Source of the DNA: Acidobacteriota bacterium
Lineage (GTDB): Bacteria > Acidobacteriota > Vicinamibacteria > Vicinamibacterales > Vicinamibacteraceae
Length of the DNA: 7,454 nucleotides
NCBI GenBank assembly: GCA_023429845.1
Contig: JAEZCY010000354.1
Span: 1 to 7,454, forward strand
Reading direction: 5' to 3'
The notes under the pieces are model-generated. The model had not been told where the DNA came from, searched no databases, and saw nothing but the letters and a program-made list of their open reading frames with translations. Positions 5,558 to 7,454 of the stretch are shown one piece after another; positions within the stretch are counted from its first letter, which is position 1; each line of letters begins with the position of its first letter. The translations under genes were made by a program, and so were the position numbers.

Positions 5558-7363
5558 TCACCGGCGTTCGAACGTGATGGCCAGATCGGGCGCCGCATCA
5601 GGGAGCGGGATGTTCTCGGGATGCGCCGTGCCTGGCTCCAGGGGATAGGTGGCGACCTCGAGCGCGCGGTTGAGGTCGATGACGCGCGCGAGCACCCGCT
5701 GCCGCACGCGCACGCCGATGCGTGCGTCCGGCCGCGTGTTGCGCACGTAGTAGACCGACCGGTCGTTGCCGCTCCACTGTTGAATCCACGCCGCATTCCA
5801 TACGCCGCGCAGCGACACCATGGCAGTCTCGGGCTCGCCGATCCGGAGGCCGCGCATGAGTTGTCGCATCGTGGCCACCGCCGGCGTCTCGCGCGACCAC
5901 GTGCGTTCCGCCTGCACGAAGGGAAACGCGGGGCGCGTCGGCACGACGAGGAACAGGTAGCCCGCACCCGTGGCGGTGCGATTGGCGTAACAGAAGCGCT
6001 TCGTGTCGAAGCAGTCGTCGGGCGGGTCGTCCTGGGGCAGGCAGTGCACCGGCCACAACCCCTCGAACAGGAGCACCTTTTGGCAATCGGGCGTGCCGGT
6101 GGGGACCACTGCCGGCTCGCGGTGCGACACGCGCTCGGCAAACACCTCCGGCCGCGGGTCGTTCCACATCGGGTGCTCGGTCCACAGCCATTCGGCGAGG
6201 GCGGTCGGTTGCAGATGCGCCTCCGCGCGCGACGGAGGGAAGGCGGCCAACGTCCAGGCCGCCGACAGCGCAGCCAGCCCGAGGCCTGCCCGGGCCATGG
6301 CGCGGCTCGCGCTCGTGCCCGCTTGCTGCAGCAGGGGCAGTGCCAGCGGCATCAGCCAGAGGGCGTAACGACTGAGGTCAGGGCTGCCGCCATGGTTCTG
6401 GCTGGTGGGCTGTCCGACTGCCCACAGCAATCCGAGCGCCGCAAGCGCGCTCGTCGCAATCAACGGGTCACGCAGCCGCACCAGTTCGCGTCTGGCCATC
6501 CACCCGACGGCGACCACAACGGCGAGCACGTACGGCGGGTAACGGACGATCAGGCCCATGCTCACGTCGGTGAGCGGGAACAGCGCGTCCAGCAGGCCCG
6601 GCCACCGCGCGGCAGTCGAGGCCGTGAGCGGCGACGGTATGGCGATGCGCCACAGGTAGTACGCCGGCGACACGGCGATGAGCAGCGCGGCGATGAGCAG
6701 CCCGGCCCGCCATCGGCGGCACATCAGGCGCGCAGGCCGTTCGATCGACCCCCACGCGGCAAACAGCGCGGCAACCAGCACGAACCCGGGGTTCTGACTC
6801 GCCGCCACGCCGAGCAGCACGAGCGCCCCCGCGGCCCGTGTGGTCCACAGCAGCATCGCGCCGCCGAGACAGACGACCAGCAGCAGGTCGGCCGATGGCT
6901 TGTCGAGCCACCAGACGAGCGGGCTGATGACGAGCAATGACGTCCACACGGGCGCCGGGCGGCGAACGATCAGCGTGACGAGGCCGGCCAGCAGGGCCAC
7001 GTGTATCGCCACGAACCCCCACAGGGGCGACACGTCGAGCAGGAGGGCCACTTTCACCGCCGGCGCGGCCAGGAGTGGATAGAGCCAGAAATGCGGCACG
7101 TCCTGCCGTCCATCCCGGCCGACGAGGTCGGGATAGCTCAGCGAGGCTGTGGAGAAGGAAGGCCCCAGGGCCCGGAGTTCGGCTTCGAGGGAAGGGATCT
7201 GGTCAGGCGTGAACGACGGCGCATGACCTCGCGCCAGGTTGAGCGCCACGGCGACGTGCTCGTGGCCGTCGCCCACACGGACCGGATTGGCTTGCCAGAG
7301 TGCCACTCCGAGCCAGGCCACGAGGCAGAGCGCCCACACGTGCCGGCTCACGCCCGCCATCAT
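5558..7363 (-). CDS. polytopic membrane protein, possible GT-C-type glycosyltransferase
   Basis: I cannot name this 601-residue protein with certainty. About 11-12 hydrophobic helices fill residues 8-375, followed by a soluble domain of some 225 residues. After helix 1 comes an acidic outer loop, VGDGHEHVAVALNLARGHAP (30-49); Asp32 and Glu35 sit where GT-C lipid-linked-sugar transferases carry a catalytic acidic residue, and an amphipathic segment plus a large C-terminal domain also fit that fold. Another polar outer stretch is AYYLWRIAIPSPLTAS (234-249). The C-terminal domain holds four cysteines close together (427, 441, 451, 458), suggesting disulfides in the periplasm. GT-C function is inferred from topology and motif position only; another membrane protein class is possible. 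The start is ambiguous: tandem ATGs at 7363 and 7360, or GTG 7351, which lies 7 bases after a TATGAT box formed by the same bases. None has a Shine-Dalgarno. No sugar or lipid pathway genes are adjacent. Confidence 0.8.
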   Translation of the reverse strand: MMAGVSRHVWALCLVAWLGVALWQANPVRVGDGHEHVAVALNLARGHAPSFTPDQIPSLEAELRALGPSFSTASLSYPDLVGRDGRQDVPHFWLYPLLAAPAVKVALLLDVSPLWGFVAIHVALLAGLVTLIVRRPAPVWTSLLVISPLVWWLDKPSADLLLVVCLGGAMLLWTTRAAGALVLLGVAASQNPGFVLVAALFAAWGSIERPARLMCRRWRAGLLIAALLIAVSPAYYLWRIAIPSPLTASTAARWPGLLDALFPLTDVSMGLIVRYPPYVLAVVVAVGWMARRELVRLRDPLIATSALAALGLLWAVGQPTSQNHGGSPDLSRYALWLMPLALPLLQQAGTSASRAMARAGLGLAALSAAWTLAAFPPSRAEAHLQPTALAEWLWTEHPMWNDPRPEVFAERVSHREPAVVPTGTPDCQKVLLFEGLWPVHCLPQDDPPDDCFDTKRFCYANRTATGAGYLFLVVPTRPAFPFVQAERTWSRETPAVATMRQLMRGLRIGEPETAMVSLRGVWNAAWIQQWSGNDRSVYYVRNTRPDARIGVRVRQRVLARVIDLNRALEVATYPLEPGTAHPENIPLPDAAPDLAITFERR

Positions 7364-7364
7364 A
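7359..7364 (-). promoter_or_regulatory. TATGAT -10-like box overlapping the annotated start
   Basis: On the minus strand TATGAT matches the -10 consensus at five of six positions and is followed by 7 bases and then GTG at 7351-7349, codon 5 of the longest reading. If it is a promoter, the two ATGs inside it are not starts and translation would begin at the GTG on a leaderless transcript. No clear -35 box is visible. Confidence 0.35.
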
Positions 7365-7384
7365 CTCGGCTGTCAGTTCGCGCC

Positions 7385-7413
7385 CGGAGACGACACTCGG
7401 CAATCCGTCTCCG
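7385..7413. repeat. perfect 8-bp inverted repeat with 13-base spacer
   Basis: CGGAGACG (7385-7392) and CGTCTCCG (7406-7413) are perfect reverse complements. The pair begins about 20 bases upstream of the -10-like box of the 5558-7363 gene, so it could be an operator for that gene; as RNA it could equally be part of a terminator for a gene beyond the window edge. No T-run follows on either strand. Confidence 0.6.
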
Positions 7414-7415
7414 TT

Positions 7416-7440
7416 CAAGGCCAAGGCCACGGCCCAAGGC
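7416..7440. repeat. imperfect hexamer repeat CAAGGC
   Basis: CAAGGC occurs at 7416-7421, 7422-7427 and 7435-7440, with the one-mismatch variant CACGGC at 7428-7433 and one extra base before the last copy. It is low-complexity intergenic sequence near the right edge of the window and I see no coding role. Confidence 0.65.
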
Positions 7441-7454
7441 CCAACGTCGAACCC

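Noticed and set aside
5486..6940. Long plus-strand reading frame (484 residues) opposite the membrane-protein gene
   Set aside because: Its product is rich in Arg, His, Gln and Pro with no recognisable motif, and it lies antisense to a frame with regular membrane helices. Long antisense frames are expected at this GC content.
1..7454. Defence island, phage, mobile element or biosynthetic cluster
   Set aside because: None of the seven genes carries a nuclease, helicase, transposase, integrase, toxin-antitoxin or synthase signature; the contents are housekeeping, respiratory and exported proteins.

Overview
The window comes from a high-GC, Gram-negative-type bacterium, most likely an Acidobacteriota of the Vicinamibacteria/Luteitalea kind. 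This is an inference from three things: a planctomycete-type (PSCyt1-like) cytochrome c domain on a membrane anchor, a DUF3500 protein and a small exported protein of a type I associate with acidobacteria, and starts that appear to lack ribosome-binding sites. No rRNA, tRNA, CRISPR array, transposase, integrase, phage gene or plasmid gene is visible. It reads as ordinary chromosome: seven tightly packed genes covering about 94% of the bases, with no gene-free stretch above 100 bases.

Layout. (1) 71-1138 (+): exported DUF3500 protein. (2) 1203-2240 (+): low-specificity L-threonine aldolase. (3) 2313-3161 (+): membrane-anchored neutral zinc metallopeptidase of the YpfJ/KPN_02809 family. (4) 3229-3819 (+): small exported protein of unknown function. 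(5) 3828-4772 (-): heme A synthase CtaA, convergent with gene 4 (8 bases between stop codons). (6) 4849-5520 (+): membrane-anchored c-type cytochrome, divergent from ctaA across a 76-base gap with facing promoters. (7) 5558-7363 (-): 12-or-so-helix membrane protein with a large, cysteine-containing C-terminal domain, possibly a GT-C-fold glycosyltransferase; it converges with gene 6 over a perfect GC-rich hairpin.

How the genes fit together. I see no single pathway. The ctaA/cytochrome pair is the only plausible functional link: both products are heme-linked membrane proteins read from one short divergent intergenic region. The other genes look like independent transcription units. A recurring theme is promoter placement: ltaE and ctaA each have a TANNNT -10-like box exactly 6 bases before the start codon and no Shine-Dalgarno sequence, and the 5558-7363 gene has the same arrangement (7 bases) if a GTG start is used. 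This suggests leaderless transcripts. The metallopeptidase and the small exported protein instead have strong Shine-Dalgarno sequences.

I looked for an undescribed system and did not find convincing evidence for one. The findings below are modest: candidate leaderless promoters, a shortened DUF2231-like anchor on the cytochrome, a stand-alone ctaA lacking the second cysteine pair, an uncharacterised membrane enzyme with four periplasmic cysteines, and short repeats and hairpins between genes.
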